Assembly: GCA_964016985.1 (NCBI GenBank) | Contig: OZ024825.1 | Location: forward strand, 35,122,057-35,186,056 | DNA from: Anodontia alba | Taxonomy: Eukaryota > Mollusca > Bivalvia > Lucinida > Lucinidae | Direction: 5' to 3' | Length of the DNA stretch: 64,000 nucleotides | Part shown: positions 11,801 to 25,909 of the stretch, one piece after another | How positions within the stretch are numbered: the stretch's first letter is position 1 | Layout: each line of letters starts with the position of its first letter | Program-made: the position numbers and the translations under genes | The notes under the pieces: generated by a model | The model's database searches: none | What the model saw: the letters and a program-made list of their open reading frames with translations, nothing else | Told to the model about the DNA's origin: nothing

Positions 11801-14800
11801 AAAATAAGAGCTGTCAAAAGACAGTGTAGCTTGCCTGATCAGGCTTTGCCTCTAAAAACTTTAACCAGAAAACCGTTAACTGGGAAATTTTCTAAGTCCA
11901 TGACCTTGACCTCAAGGACACTCATGTGGGTCTGGATGGTACAGCCTAAAACTACAGACCAGTATCTAACTCAGGGCAAGTATGAACTATCCAGAGGTTC
12001 AAAAGATATAGCCTTTTAAAAACTTTAACCAATGCCCACACCACCACCTACACCATGGTGAGTGCTATAGCTCTACTTGTCCTTTTGTACAGGCAAGCTT
12101 AAAAAAAAAAAAAAACATTATCCAGAACAGGAAGTCACAAAAGTTGTCTCCCTTGTAAACAAGACCTGTTGCCAGACAGGATAGCTCACCTGATATTGCA
12201 TGTTGTTTCTGGAATATTCTAAGTCTGTGACCTTGAATTTGATCAAACCAAAGATGAATCAAATCGGTGATAAGGTTAGGAAATAATAAGGTCTTAAAAA
12301 CTTAAATCAAAACTTTAACATTTTTAAAGTTCTAAGTCTGTGACCTCGAGTGATGGTGCTGATAAAAACTTTGGACCAGTTTATATCATGATATCTAATA
12401 TAAATTAAATCATCCTTTGGTTTAGAAGTAATGAGGTCATAAACACTTTGATGCCAAATTTTAATAAGAAAATTTTGACATAACTGTGACCTTGACCTTA
12501 ACATGAACAAGGGGGGTGAGGATGGAACTGGGCAAAATTTTAGAACAATAGTTATCACCATACCAAAGTTAAACTTTAACGAAAACTTTAACATTTAAAT
12601 TCTAAGTCTGTGACCTTGACCTCCAGGTCACGGTCATGAGTGCTGATGGTGCTGATAAAATCTTTTGACCAGCATCTATCATGATACCCAATAGGAACTA
12701 AATCCATCTTGTAGTTTAGAAGTAAGGAGATCCTAAAAATTTTGACGTAAAATTTTAACATGAAAATTCAAAATCTGTGACCTTGACCTTGATATGACCT
12801 AGGGTAGTGGGGATGGTACTGCGCAAAATTTTGGACTAATATGTATCATCATATCAAAGATGAATCAAATCGGTGGTAAGGTTAGGCAATAATGAGGTCT
12901 TAAAACTTTAATGAAAGCTTTAACATTTGAGGATGCCGACGCGACAGTAATACACCGTTGTTCAGGCGAGCTAAAAAAATGGCAGAAAATCAACCAAGTG
13001 CATCTAGTTCCCTTAAAAAATCTACATATGTACATCTAACATAAAATGCACAAACCATGCAAAAACTTCTTTGGGCTTATGAGGACAGCGAAGGCCCAGA
13101 TCAGCCTAGGCATCTACGCAGTCTGATCAGGGCCTTGGCTGTCCGCTAACAAAATCATTGGACACTATAGAATACAGTCGATTCTCATTATCTCGAATTC
13201 CAAGGGACTCACTGAAACACTTCGAGATATCCGTACCTCGACATATCAGAGTTGAGAGAGTGAGTAAAACAATAAATCGAACAACCACATTTAACAAATG
13301 AATATGTATTTTGACTCCTGAAGTTATGAATATATATATAAAATAATTTTGAAAAGAGGAGAAATTGCTCCTTAGGAGCAGTTTCTCCTCTTTTCCACAT
13401 TATTCTGTTACCTGTTGTCATAGTTTCATGTTAAAACAGGGACAAGATTTTCACTTCGAGATAAGCGGTAATTCGAAATAAGCAAGTTCGAGATAACAAG
13501 GTTCGACTGTATATCAATGGAGAGCAAATGCCCGAATGAGACTTTGTGCATGCGTAAGATAAATCTGAATCTGCATTTCGCACATGCTCAATGACACATT
13601 TTTGCTTGGCACGGCCCTTATGTCCCAGCCATTTCATGATAGGGGCCTGAACATTGCTTTACTGCTATAATATTGCTTTCAAAGGAAACAGATACATCTA
13701 CAAGGGAGATAACTCTGATGTGGAAATATTTGCCTCCCCATTCATTGGAAGCTGCTCTTAAAGTGGACAAATCCCCATTTTCTCTAAAATAAAATCAAAA
13801 CATAATTCATTTCGATTCATAATTCATTTGAAAAATTACTGTTGTGTTTTTTTTTACTTCTACAATTATATACCAGACATTTAAAATCATATCTCATGGG
13901 GTAAATTATGTTTGTTTTACATGATTCGGGTACTCACTTGACCATGATGTTGTTGGTACCAGGTTCTATCAATAGTTAGCTTCAGTGTCAATGTGAGACC
14001 TCTTATGCCAAATTAAAGAGTTATTTAATTTGCATTTTGTGGATATTCTAATCCTTATCTCGAATAAAATAACAATAAAAGGAATAAATAATCATTTTAT
14101 GATGGTTTACACATGTTAATTATACTGGATGTGTAAACAAATGAATTGAGAAGGTCAACAATGGAATATACGCCCATCTATATTCTGTCTGTAGATAATT
14201 TGAAAATGCACTGACCTAACCCCAAAAGTGCTTATGACAACTGCAGCAGATGACATTTTGTTGTTGTTGTTTTTTGTTGTTCTTGTTGTTTTTTTTTTTT
14301 TACTTTTTTCAGAGAAAATAAAATCTGGTGTTTTGTGCCTAGCAGACGATTCACATGAAATGCTATGTTTTAGTTTATCTAAGAAATAATATTAATAAAA
14401 ACCAGAATGTTGTCTGCAACAATTTTGCTTAGCACTTCCAGTTTTCATTAAGAGGCGGCTGGAGGCCAAAATGACTGTCTCAAAGATTTTTCTGGCCGCC
14501 TAAACTTCTTTTTTGCTGCATTACAGTACAGTATTTACCCTCAGGTATTTGGACACCAACTTACCATACTTCAGAGTTGTGGAATTATCAAATTTTATTA
14601 CTTGTCCACGGACAAGTAAATGGTCAAAATCCACTTGTCCAACCAAGATTTACTTGCCCCCCAAATTGACATTTTTTTCTTATTTCTTGATGAAAACATA
14701 CGTTGTGGGTACTCATTAGAAGCACCTCGGGGCTTGTCAAGTCCCTTGTTGGAATTTCTACCCTGAGGTTTAGATTTCCCTATTCTGCATGGACTGGCTC

Positions 14801-17800
14801 ATAATGGATTCTTTTTCTCCCATCTTTAGGTGGATTGTTCCTAGGACCAGCAAGGTCATGTTTCTCGCATGGGCAAAAAGCCTATCTCATATAGGCAAAG
14901 GTGGGAGAAAAATATATATGTTATAATCTGGATACGCTTCTTAGCTATAGTTATGAAGTCCTTGTCCCAGGACAAGTAAATTGAAATATCTTACTTGTCC
15001 TCAGGGAAATGGGACAAGCTGAACATTGTATTTTCACAGCCCTGCATACTTGTACTAAAATTGGAACAAGTACAATTTACTGCCCATTCATTATTGTGTC
15101 TATAAATTGCTGAAAAATTGGCATACAATGTAGACCCTGATGAGAAACTGCATTGTGCAGCATCTCATCTGGGTCTACACTATTTGCTCAGGCCTGCCTG
15201 TCCAAATATATACAGTAAATATGGTAATGTAACCAGTGAGTTGCCATTTTGGCCACATTAAATTCTGCTCTGGCCTCCTTCTTTCTTTTTTTTTTTTTTT
15301 TTTTTATTGAAAACCCTGACTTTAAAGATTAAAACAACTGTGTAAATTTGATTTTGTTCTTTTCCTATATTTTAATTAATTCTGTTGTCAGGATCATATT
15401 TCTTCTACACAAAAAGTGAAAAGTAAAGTAGAAAATAAGTATAAACATATATTCATAAATTTAACTAGAAATACTAAATCATTAAGCCTCTCAACACAGC
15501 CTACCCCATTCTTCTCCATATACACGGAGCATAAAATGTCATTTTCACTGAGAATCTGCATAATTTTTGTAAGCTTGCCTTTCTGAAGACTCTGGGTCCT
15601 CCCTCTGCTTTCTTGTCCATTTGTATCCATCCTGCCTGCATTGCCTTACTGAATCCAACCTTAGCATTGGGAACTGTTTTCTGAAATACAGAATATATAA
15701 AACTAAGGAATTGTTAAGGAGTATTTGGTGATAATTATGGGATAATTTTCTCCAGTTCTCCATAAAAACATATGTTGTGGGTACTCATTAGAAGCTTCTC
15801 AATGAGGTACTTCTAATGAGTACCCACAACATATGTTTCTATGAAGAAATAAGAAAAATTATCACCAAATACTCCTACTTAACAATTCCTTTGTAAAAGT
15901 ACAAAATGATTATGATCTAAAATAAGAAAACATAAAATACTGCAAGTGTCCATGTTGAGCTCTTACAAGTATAGTGAACCTTGTTACTATGATAGCATTT
16001 GTTCCCAAAGACTTTGCCATTAAAATGAATTTGCTGTTGTACAGAATACTTATTATAAATGAGCAGATTGATATGTAAGAAAGGTCTTGTTTTGTTCTTA
16101 TTTCCTCATAGAACAAATGTTCTCACAAGTCGCTCACCTGAGTGACATAGCCACTGCAGATATGCAGATGTTATGCAACATTTTTTCCAATCCTGTCATC
16201 GCAACTAATGAAAAGATCATCTTTTAAGCAGTTCTTAATTTTGAAGAAAAATAATATATATGGCATGACAGTCAATGGAGTGTGATCATTTGAATAAACT
16301 CTCGATCACATTTCAACAGTAGGGTCAATAAGAAATTTGGTTGCAATTGCCTGTGGTTTCTGAAGAACCATGATTTTATACATGTAAACAGCACAGTGGC
16401 AGGGAAATATAATAAACATAAACAAGATGGTAGTCATCTTGGATTTCCAATCAGAATGATTTTAGCTACTGTTGATCTACACCTCGATACTTCCAATGAA
16501 CTTTGAGTCAATTGCCCTTTCGGTTCAGGAGAAAAAGTTCAGAACAGATTTTCAAGATGGCCACCATAGCCGCAATTTGGGATTTCCTATTGCAACAATT
16601 TGAGCTATTTTTGACTACAATTCATGCCAATGCTTCCTACCAAGTTTCGAGTCAATTGGCCTTTCAGTTAAGAAGAAGAAGGGAAAAATAGACTTTCAAG
16701 ATGGCCGCCATCTTGGATTTCAGATCGGAATGATTTTAGCTATTTTTATATCAACAAGTCATCCCAATGCTTCCTACCAATTTTCAAATCAACTGGCCAT
16801 TTGGTTCAGGAAAATAAGCAAAAAAAAAGAGTTTCAAGATGACCGCCATGACAGCCATCTTCGATTTCCGATCCAAACAATTTAAGCTACTTTAGATCTT
16901 CAAATCACCTGAATGCTTCCTACCAAGTTTCGAGTCAAATGGCCTTTCAGTTCAGGAGAAGAAGCGAAAAATAGATTTTAAAGATGGCTGTCATGGCGGC
17001 CATCTTAGATTTCTGATAGGGATGATTTTTAGCTATTTTTGATGACATTAGCTATTTTTGATCTACAAGTCACCCTGATGCTTCCTACATGTACCTAATT
17101 TAAAGTCAATAAGTCTTACTCTTCAGGAGAAGAAGTGAAAAATAGATTTTCAAGGCCGCCATGGCGGCCATCCTGGATTTCCAATCAGAACGATTCTAGC
17201 CATTTTTTAATCTATAAGTCACCCCGATGCTTCCTACCAAGTTTCAAGTCAATTGGCTTTTGGGTTTAGGAGAAGAAGCGAAAAAAAGATTTTCAAGATG
17301 GCCACCATGGCGGCCATCTTGGATTTCCAAACAGCATGATTTTAGCTATTTTGATCTACAAGTCACCCGGATGCTTCCTACCAAATTTGGAGTCAATTGG
17401 CCTTTCGGCTCAGGAGAAGAAGCAAAAAATAGATTTTCAAGATGGCGGCCATGGCCGCCATCTTTGATTTCCAATTGCAACTATTTTAGCTATTTTTGAT
17501 CTATAAGTCACCCCGATGCTTCCTACCAAGTTTCAAGTCAATTGGCATTTGGGGCTAGGAGAAGAAGCGAAAAATAGATTTTCAAGATGGCTGCCATGGC
17601 GACCATCTTGGATTTTCGATCGGCATGATTTTAGCTACTTCTGATCTACAAGTCACCCTGATGCTTCCTACCAAGTTTGGAGTCAATTGGCCTTTAGGTT
17701 CAGAAGAAGAAGCAAAAAACAGAGTTTCAAGATGGCTGCCATAGAGGCCATCTTGGATTTCCTATCGGAACAATTTTAGCTACTTTTGATCTCTAAGTCA

Positions 17801-20800
17801 CCCCAATGCTTCCTACCATGTTTGGAGTCAATTGGCTTTTGGGTTTAGGAGAAAAAGCGAAAAATAGATTTTCAAGATGGCCACCATGGAGGCGGCCATC
17901 TTGGATTTCCGATCGGCAAGATTTAGCTATTTTTGATCTACAAGTCACCCCAATGCTTCCTACCAAGTTTAGAGTCAATTGGCCTTTAGGTTCAGGAGAA
18001 GAAGCGAAAAATAGATTTTTGATGGCAGCCATGGCGGCCATTTTGGATTTCAGATCGGCACGATTTTAGCTATTTTTGATCCTCAAGTCACCCTGATGCT
18101 TCCTAGCAAGTTTGGAGTCAATTGGCCTTCCGGTTCAGGAGAAGAATCGAAAAATAGATTTTCAAGATTGCGGCCATGGTGGCCATCTTGGATTTCCAAT
18201 GGGCACGATTTTAACTATTTTGGATCTACAAGTCACCCCGATGCTTCCTACCAAGTTTGGAGACAATTGGCCTTTCGGTTCAGGAGAAGAAGCGAAAAAT
18301 AGATTTTCAAGATGGCTGCCATGGTGGCCACCTTGGATTTCCGATCGGCACGATTTTAGCTATTTTTGATCTACAAGTCATCCCAATGCTTCCTAGCAAG
18401 TTTGGAGTCAACTGGCCTTTTGGTTCAGGAGAAGAAGCGAAAAATAGATTTTCAAGATGGCTGCTATGGCGGCCATCTTGGATTTCCCATTGGAACGATT
18501 TTAGCTATTTTTGATCTAGAAGTCACCCCGATGCTTCCTTCCAAGTACTGTCAATTAGCCCAGGGGTGTAGGAGGAGTAGGCTTTTAAAGCAACTGTTGA
18601 CGCCGCACTACAGACGACGGACATTGACCGACCACAATAGCTCACCATGAGCACTTTGTGAAATTTCACAATTTATGAAATGGAATCAATCATAAATGAG
18701 TGTTTGCATCTTGCTTCTCTAGACTTATTGTTCAAACACACTAACATCGAACAGAATAGAATTCCTTTTCAATTGCCTGGAACACTTTATAATACAACAG
18801 TGCTTAATCTCAAGTTATCTGATCAATAAGTGCAATTAAAAAAATTGTAATATAAAAGGCAGTTTGTTTATCTATAACCAAGCTGCTAATGTCAGAGTAG
18901 ACATATGATGTCATGTGATTATCTAAATCACTACAAACTCTAAACAACAAGAGGCACATGGGCTACAACTCACTCACCTGAGTGAAACCACCACTGCAGA
19001 TATGCAGATGGCATACATGTAGGTTTAGATAAGTGGGTATCAGGTTAATATTTTTCTTATTTCTCCACAGCAAGGTGCTTCTAATGAGTACCACAACATA
19101 TGTTTTCGTGGAGAAATAAGAAAAATATCAACACTTTTAGATTGAAAAAAAAAAGCACTTTAACTGGAGCTATGGATAGCATGCAACATTTTTCCAGTAC
19201 TGTCAAATATTGAAACTTATGACAAGGCAATGGCTTAAAAAGTTTTTGAGATATCTTGCTTACAAGGTTAAAAATGCTGAAATTTTCAAAACGACATACC
19301 GTATTCGAGCTAATTACCGCACATACCCCTATAAGCGCACACTCATGAAATTCTGTAGTCTTATTACAGCCAGTGTACTTTTTATTTACTTTTTTATAAA
19401 GGCATATGTTGTGGGTTCTCATTTGAATTGCATCGACTTGTCGATGCAATTCAAATGAGTACCCACAACATATGCCTTTATAAAGAAAATCAGAAAAAAA
19501 AAAACGCATAATCATCATCAAATAAGTCCTTTTCTGATCTTTTTATAGTGTATCCTTAATAGGTATAGGTACATATTTTATCATATCTGAGTGTTCCCAG
19601 TAATTTCGAAAAACCTAAGCGCACAGTGCGGTAATTAGGTCGAATACGGTAAGTAAAAAAATGTTCAGATATTTTTCAGACATCATTTGGTTCATCTACT
19701 TATGCTGTCCTTTAAAGGCTTTTTATTTTTTTTTTTCCATTTTTAGCTCTGGCAACCATTTTGTTCAGTAGAGCAGAACCATTTTAGCACTTTTGGCAAA
19801 GGGGCATAAGAGGAACATTGATGTGAAATTATTTTGAAATCTTGCCACTGGCCACAGAGATGTCTTTTAAAGTTTTTTTTTTTCAATTTTTAGCTCTGGT
19901 GACCATTTTGTTCAGCAAAGCAGAACCATTTTGGCAATTTTGTAAAGGGGGATAAGAGGAACATTTCTGTGAAATCATTTTGAAATCAGGCCACTGGCCA
20001 AGGAAGAGATGTTTAAAGTTTTTTTTTTCTATTTTTAGCTCTGGTGGCCATTTTGTTCAGCTGAGCAGAACTTTTTTAGCACTTTTGGTAAAGGGCCATA
20101 AGAGGAACACTTCTGTGAAATTACTTTGAAATCATTGACTGTGGAGATGTCTTTTAAAGGTTTTTCTAATTTTAGCTCTGGCCACCATTTTGTTCAGCCA
20201 AGTGGAGCCATTTCAGTTATTTTGGTGAGGGCCATTGGTGGAACTATTCAGTGCAAATATTTTGAAATCTGGCCATTGTCAAGAACGAGATGTTGTTTGA
20301 AGATTTTCTATTTATTAGCTCTGGCGGCCATCTTGTTCAATGGAGCAGAACCATTGCTGCCAGCTTGGATTTTTGATCAATGCAATTTTAGCTTGTTTTG
20401 ATCCAGAAGTCATCTTGTTGCTAAAGAGCAAGTTTTGGCTCAGTGCGATCTAAGGTTTGAGAAGAGATGTCGAAAATTGAATTTCAAGATGGCGGCTGTG
20501 GTGGCCATCTTGGATTTTCTATCGGCTCTTTAGCTATTTGGTCTTATAAGCGCCCTAATGCTCATCATCAAGTTTCGATTCAACTGGATTATAGAGGAGA
20601 TGTCCAAAATATGAATTCTCAACATTTTTCCCGTATAAATGTATAGGGCCATACAAATGCATGGGGAAGCAAATTTGACCTTGCCATAAAAAGGTCAAAC
20701 GTCAATGTAGGACCATCATTTTAGCAATTTTGGTATACCTCCTGTCCTCGAGGATTTGTGCAAAGGGCTTATCTGGTTCTGGAGAAGAAGATTTTTAAAG

Positions 20801-23800
20801 GTTTTTACCATATATGGGCAGCCATCTTGGCCAATGGACCCCAACCATTTTAGCAATCTTTCATTCCCCCAACCTAAGGAGGCTCCATATAAAATTTGAG
20901 CGACATTCGCCCAGAGGATTCAGAGAAGTCATTTGAAATTCTCAACATTTTTCCCATACAAATGTTTGGTGCCCATACAAATGCATAGGGAAGCAAACTT
21001 GACCTTGCCATAAAAAGGTCAAATGTCAATGTAGGACCATCATTTTAGCAACTTTGGTATACCTACCGTCCCCGATGATTTGTGCAAAGATTCAGCCCCA
21101 AGGCATCTGTTCTGGAGAAGAAGATTTTTAAAGATTTTTACCATATATGGGCATGGTGGCTATCTTGGTCAATGGACCACAACCATTTTAGCAATCTTTC
21201 GTTCCCCCAACCTAATGAGGCTACACATGAAATTTGAACAACACTGGCCTGGAGGCTCCATACGAGAAGTCGTTTGAAATTCTCAACATTTTCCCCATAC
21301 AAATGTATGGTGCCCATACAAATGCACAGGGAAGCAAACTTGACCTCACCATAAAAAGGTCAAACGTCAATGTACAATAATTATTTTAGCAACTTTGGTA
21401 GACCTCTCGTCCCCGATGATTTATGCAAAGATTCAGCCCCAAAGCATCCTCTGTTCTGGAAAGAGATTTTTAAAGGTTTTTAACATATAGGGACAGGGGG
21501 CCATCTTGGTCAACGGACCATGACCATTTGAGCAATCTTTCGTTCCCCCAACCTAAGGAGGCTCCATATGAAATCTGAGCAAAATTGGCTCAGCGGCTTC
21601 AGAGGAGAAGTCGTCTGAAAGTGTTAACGGACGGACGACAGACGAAAAGTGATCACAATAGCTCATCCTGAGCATAGTAAGGTGAGCTAAAAATTTGCCT
21701 ACGATAGGTACCCAAGTGTCTAAGTGTGATCTTCACAGAGCAACAGATAATTCTGGGGACATTTGGGTATTTAACCCCATCAAAATTTAACTAGAACAGT
21801 GTTTTCGGAGGAAAACATATGTCCCCCCACCAGTTTGAACAGACATATTGTTAAAATGATTGTATCTATAATAAACTCAAGGTCACAATATACCTATATG
21901 TAAGTTTGGTCAAAATTCATCCATTCATCAATGAGATAGGATGCTGACAAGCCATTTTCTAAAATCATAGCCCTTGTGTAACCTTGAAAATGGGATCAAG
22001 GTCACAAAAAATCTAATCAGTTCTTGCCTCTGTCTCAACAATATAGCTGTGCAAGTTTGGTCATAATCCGACCATTCATTCAGCAGATACCTTGCAGACA
22101 AACCATTATCCAACAATCTGAGCCCTCCTGCAACCTTGAAAATTGGGTCAAGGTCACCAAAATAAAATTAGTTAATTTCCATGCCCCAACAATTTGGCTG
22201 TGCAAGTTTAGTTAAAATCCATCCATTCCTTCAAGAGACACAGTGCAGACAAGCCATTTTCCAACAATCTAAGCCCTAATGTGATCTTGAAAATGGGGTC
22301 AAGGTCATCATTCTAATCAGTTCTTTTCCATGCCTCAACAATTAAGATGTAGAAGTTTGGTCAAAATCCATTCATTCATTTAGGAGATAGGGTGCAGACA
22401 GCAATTTTCCAACAATTTAAGCCTTACTGTAACCTTGAAAATGGAGTCAAGGTCACCAAAATCTAATCAGTTCTTTTCCATGTCTCAACAATATAGCTGT
22501 ACAAGTTTGGTCAAAATCCATTGATTCATTCAAGAGATAGGGTGCATAAAAACCATTTTCCAACAAATCTAAGCCCTCCCATGACCTTGAAAATGGGGTC
22601 AAGGTCATCAAAATCTAATCAGTTCTTTACATTGTACATGTGCAAGTTTGGTCAAAATCTATTCATTCCTACAAGAGATAGGGTGCAGACAAGCCATTTT
22701 CCAACAATCTAAGCCATCCTGTGACCTTGAAAATGGGGTTGAGGTCACCAAAATCTAATCAGTTCTTTTACATGTCCCAGCAATGTAGATGTGCAAGTTT
22801 GGTTAAAATCTATTTATTCCTTCAAGAGATAGGATGCAGACAAGCCATTTTCCAACAATCTAATCCATCCTGTGACCTTGAAAATGGGGTTAAGGTCACC
22901 AAAATCTAATCAGCATTTTTCCCCCTCCTAATGATATATTTGTGTAAGTTTGGCTAAAAGCCGTCCATTCAATACGGAGATAGAGTGCAGACAAGAGGCT
23001 ACGCCCCATTTTTCACCGATCTAAGCCCTCCTGTGACCTGTGACCTCTGAAAATAAGGTCAAGTTCACCAAAATCTAATCAGCATTTTTCCTCCTCCAAA
23101 TGAAATATTTGTGTAAGTTTGGCTTAAATCTGTCCATTCAATAAGGAGATAGAGTGCAGACAAGAGGCTACGCCCCATTTTTCAACGATCTAAGTCCTCC
23201 TGTGACCTTGAAAATGGGGTCAAGGTCACCAAAATCTAGTCAGCATTTCCCCCCTCCCATGATATATTTGTGTAAGTTTGGCTAAAATCTGTCCATTCAA
23301 TAAGGAGATAGAGTGCAGACAAGTGGCTACGCCGACGCCGACAGGATCCGCACTAAAACCAATATGTCCCCCCCCCCCCCCCCTCCAACACATGGTGGGG
23401 GACATAATCAGTTGGGTAAAACTGTATTTTCATTTTCGTATTTGAGTAAAGATACCCCACAAAATGAAAATTAATTGGGTAAAATTTGTAAAACTGAAGG
23501 AAAGAGCACAAAAAAGCCTGATTTAGGTATTTAAAACATTGTTTTTCATTACACCGTATTAATTTTATGATTGTATTTGTCATATGAAGAATAAAAACAC
23601 ATATTATGTGCAGAAATCATAATATAAAATAGTAATCATGTGCTTTCTGGCTTTGAAACTTTAATTTTCACCCTTGAATTTGGAAATAACTGGGTACTCT
23701 GTCAAATCAATTGGGTATCAATACCAAAGTTTTTGAAAATAATTGAGTAGTTGCTAAAAACATATGGGTATTTTACTTGAATACTCCCCTTATCTCTTGC

Positions 23801-25878
23801 CCTGATCTTCAGAGTGCCTGACCCAAGTTTCCGAGAATGCAGTCATATATATTGGCAGTTTTCACATGTTTTGCAAAATCATGATCCTTTGTGGTGTATA
23901 AAAAAAATGTATGTCTCATCTTTGATAGAAGACATTTGAAATTCATGTGATTTTGTTTGTTTGTTTGTTTGTTTGAGCTGAGGATTAACATCACTATCAA
24001 CAAACTTACAGTCATGTTTTGACAGTGTCTGTATGTGTTGGTTTGCACTACATTTCGTTGAATGACATTTCATCGATAAGACATTGCATTGAATGCGACA
24101 TGTGGTTGCTGTAACATTTCGTCGAGTGTAACATTTGGTTGAAAAAAAATGCCAGGTGTCAAATAAGGTTTTTTGTTGTTTTTCTTTATTGAAAGGCATC
24201 TACCATTACCTGTCATTGTTCTAGCAGACTTCCTAAACTGTCAAGGTGCAGTAAAGATTATAACGGTACTTAGAATTCAGCATCATTTATCAAGTGAAAT
24301 ATAACAGGGTAAGTAGAATTCACTTTTGTTAGAACTGACTGAATTAATTCAGCATTCCTAATGGTTCATTAATGTACATTGATGTGCAATACTGTTTTGT
24401 GCTAAGCATTGTTGAAGACTACAACAATCGCCCTCTTCTGGACTACCTACACAGGATAGCATACAATATAAACTATTGAAAAACTTGATAGTTGACTACA
24501 GGTCCATTTTTTATTTAATGAAATAAATTCATTATATACTGAGAAACATGTTTTTTTCTTTAAATTCCATGTAAAACAGAGAAGGCCGACTTCCAACCTT
24601 TATTCCGGCTATTATACTCTGTAATATATACTCAGATAACGCTCAGATACAAAATATGTAAATAAAGTATCTAATTTTCGGAAATATGATGGTTTTGGCC
24701 TTTTCGACTAAATTTCGACCAACTTGATGTAATTCGACAAGATGTCATATTCCACCATATGTCGTAGGCTACTAAACGTCATACTGATGAAATGTCACAT
24801 TCGACGAGACGTCATATTGATGAAATGTAACTCGACAAAATGTCATGGAAGCATGTGATGATGGGAACTGCTGCCCTCTTGTTTTGCCAGTTAACTGCAG
24901 AAACATGCTCCAGGCACACTGAAACTCTACTACCACCAGAAAAACACTGATGAGGGGGGTGTCAGAACACTGAAATATTAACCTAAATGTCATTGTTGCA
25001 AATAATGTGGACCCAGATCAGACTGCTCCTCTAGGAGCAGTCTGATCAGGATCCACACTGTTTGCCTGTATGCAAACATATGTTTTGAAAAGTTCACAAG
25101 AAGATGCAGCAGACGACATATTAAAGTTACCAGCAGACAATAAAGCAGACGACAATTATTGTGTTTGGCAACTTAAGGGTTAATAGACTTTACAGTCAAA
25201 CTTCAATGGCTTGAACTCCTTGGAACCTTGGAAATATGTATCTAAATATGGGTAGTTCAAGCCACTGAGGCTTAATTATAGTGCCAGGTCATGGGCCAAA
25301 TGGGGAGTATTTTCGGATATCTTTCAGAGCTATAAAATAATGGTATGTTGAGTGTACTGACCTGAACTGCCTCAACCAGGCATTTCTAAAGAATACACCC
25401 CAGATATGTATTTTCAAAATTTCCCTAAAACATCCCTTTATATTTGTTTTCTTGAGAATTTCCTCAATTATTTTGGATCATCCCCAGTAAACAAGACATC
25501 AGTATCTGAGTCATTGAAGTTTTTCTTCAAGATCATTTTGAAAAGGTACCCACAAATACTAACCATGATTTCAGCCTGGCTGATGCCATCAGCTGGTATG
25601 GCATGATATACCAGGGCCTCATGACTTCCTCTATCAGCTACCTCCTTCCCCTCTTCTGTCAGTTCAAGACTTTTATTCACCTTCTGCTCAGCTTTTATAA
25701 TCTGTAAAATAACATTACACCAAAACCACTTTATAACACTGTTGCTTGGATCCAAAGCAAAACCTGTGGTATCTAACTATTACACAACCATGCTGTATCC
25801 AAACAAAGTAGAAAAATGACCATAAATTGTCATTTTTCTATATACTTTATACATTTTTTCTTTTTGGATACAACATTT

Positions 25879-25909
<31 letters not shown>

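Larger units (their letters stand above)
18945..21690 (+). mobile_element. tandem-core element B
   Basis: Begins AACAAGAGGCACATGGGC, then CTCACCTGAGTGAAACC; ends CACAATAGCTCATCCTGAGC. The core has five ~140-155 bp units (TTTTAGCTCTGG at 19744, 19900, 20034, 20173 and 20317). Three longer ~330 bp units (CATACAAATGCA...GACCTTGCCATAAAAAGGTC) follow at 20620, 20945 and 21280. It is the same family as element A by its ends, and it is interrupted by a P1 copy and a nested MITE. Confidence 0.75.

Noticed and set aside
16500..18560. CRISPR-like repeat array
   Set aside because: Units are contiguous ~145-bp tandem repeats with no unique spacers, in a eukaryotic intron.
17227..18650. Overlapping open frames of 80-95 codons on both strands
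   Set aside because: They follow the ~145-bp period of the tandem array and show the same peptide shifted from unit to unit; no start, splice or conservation supports a gene.
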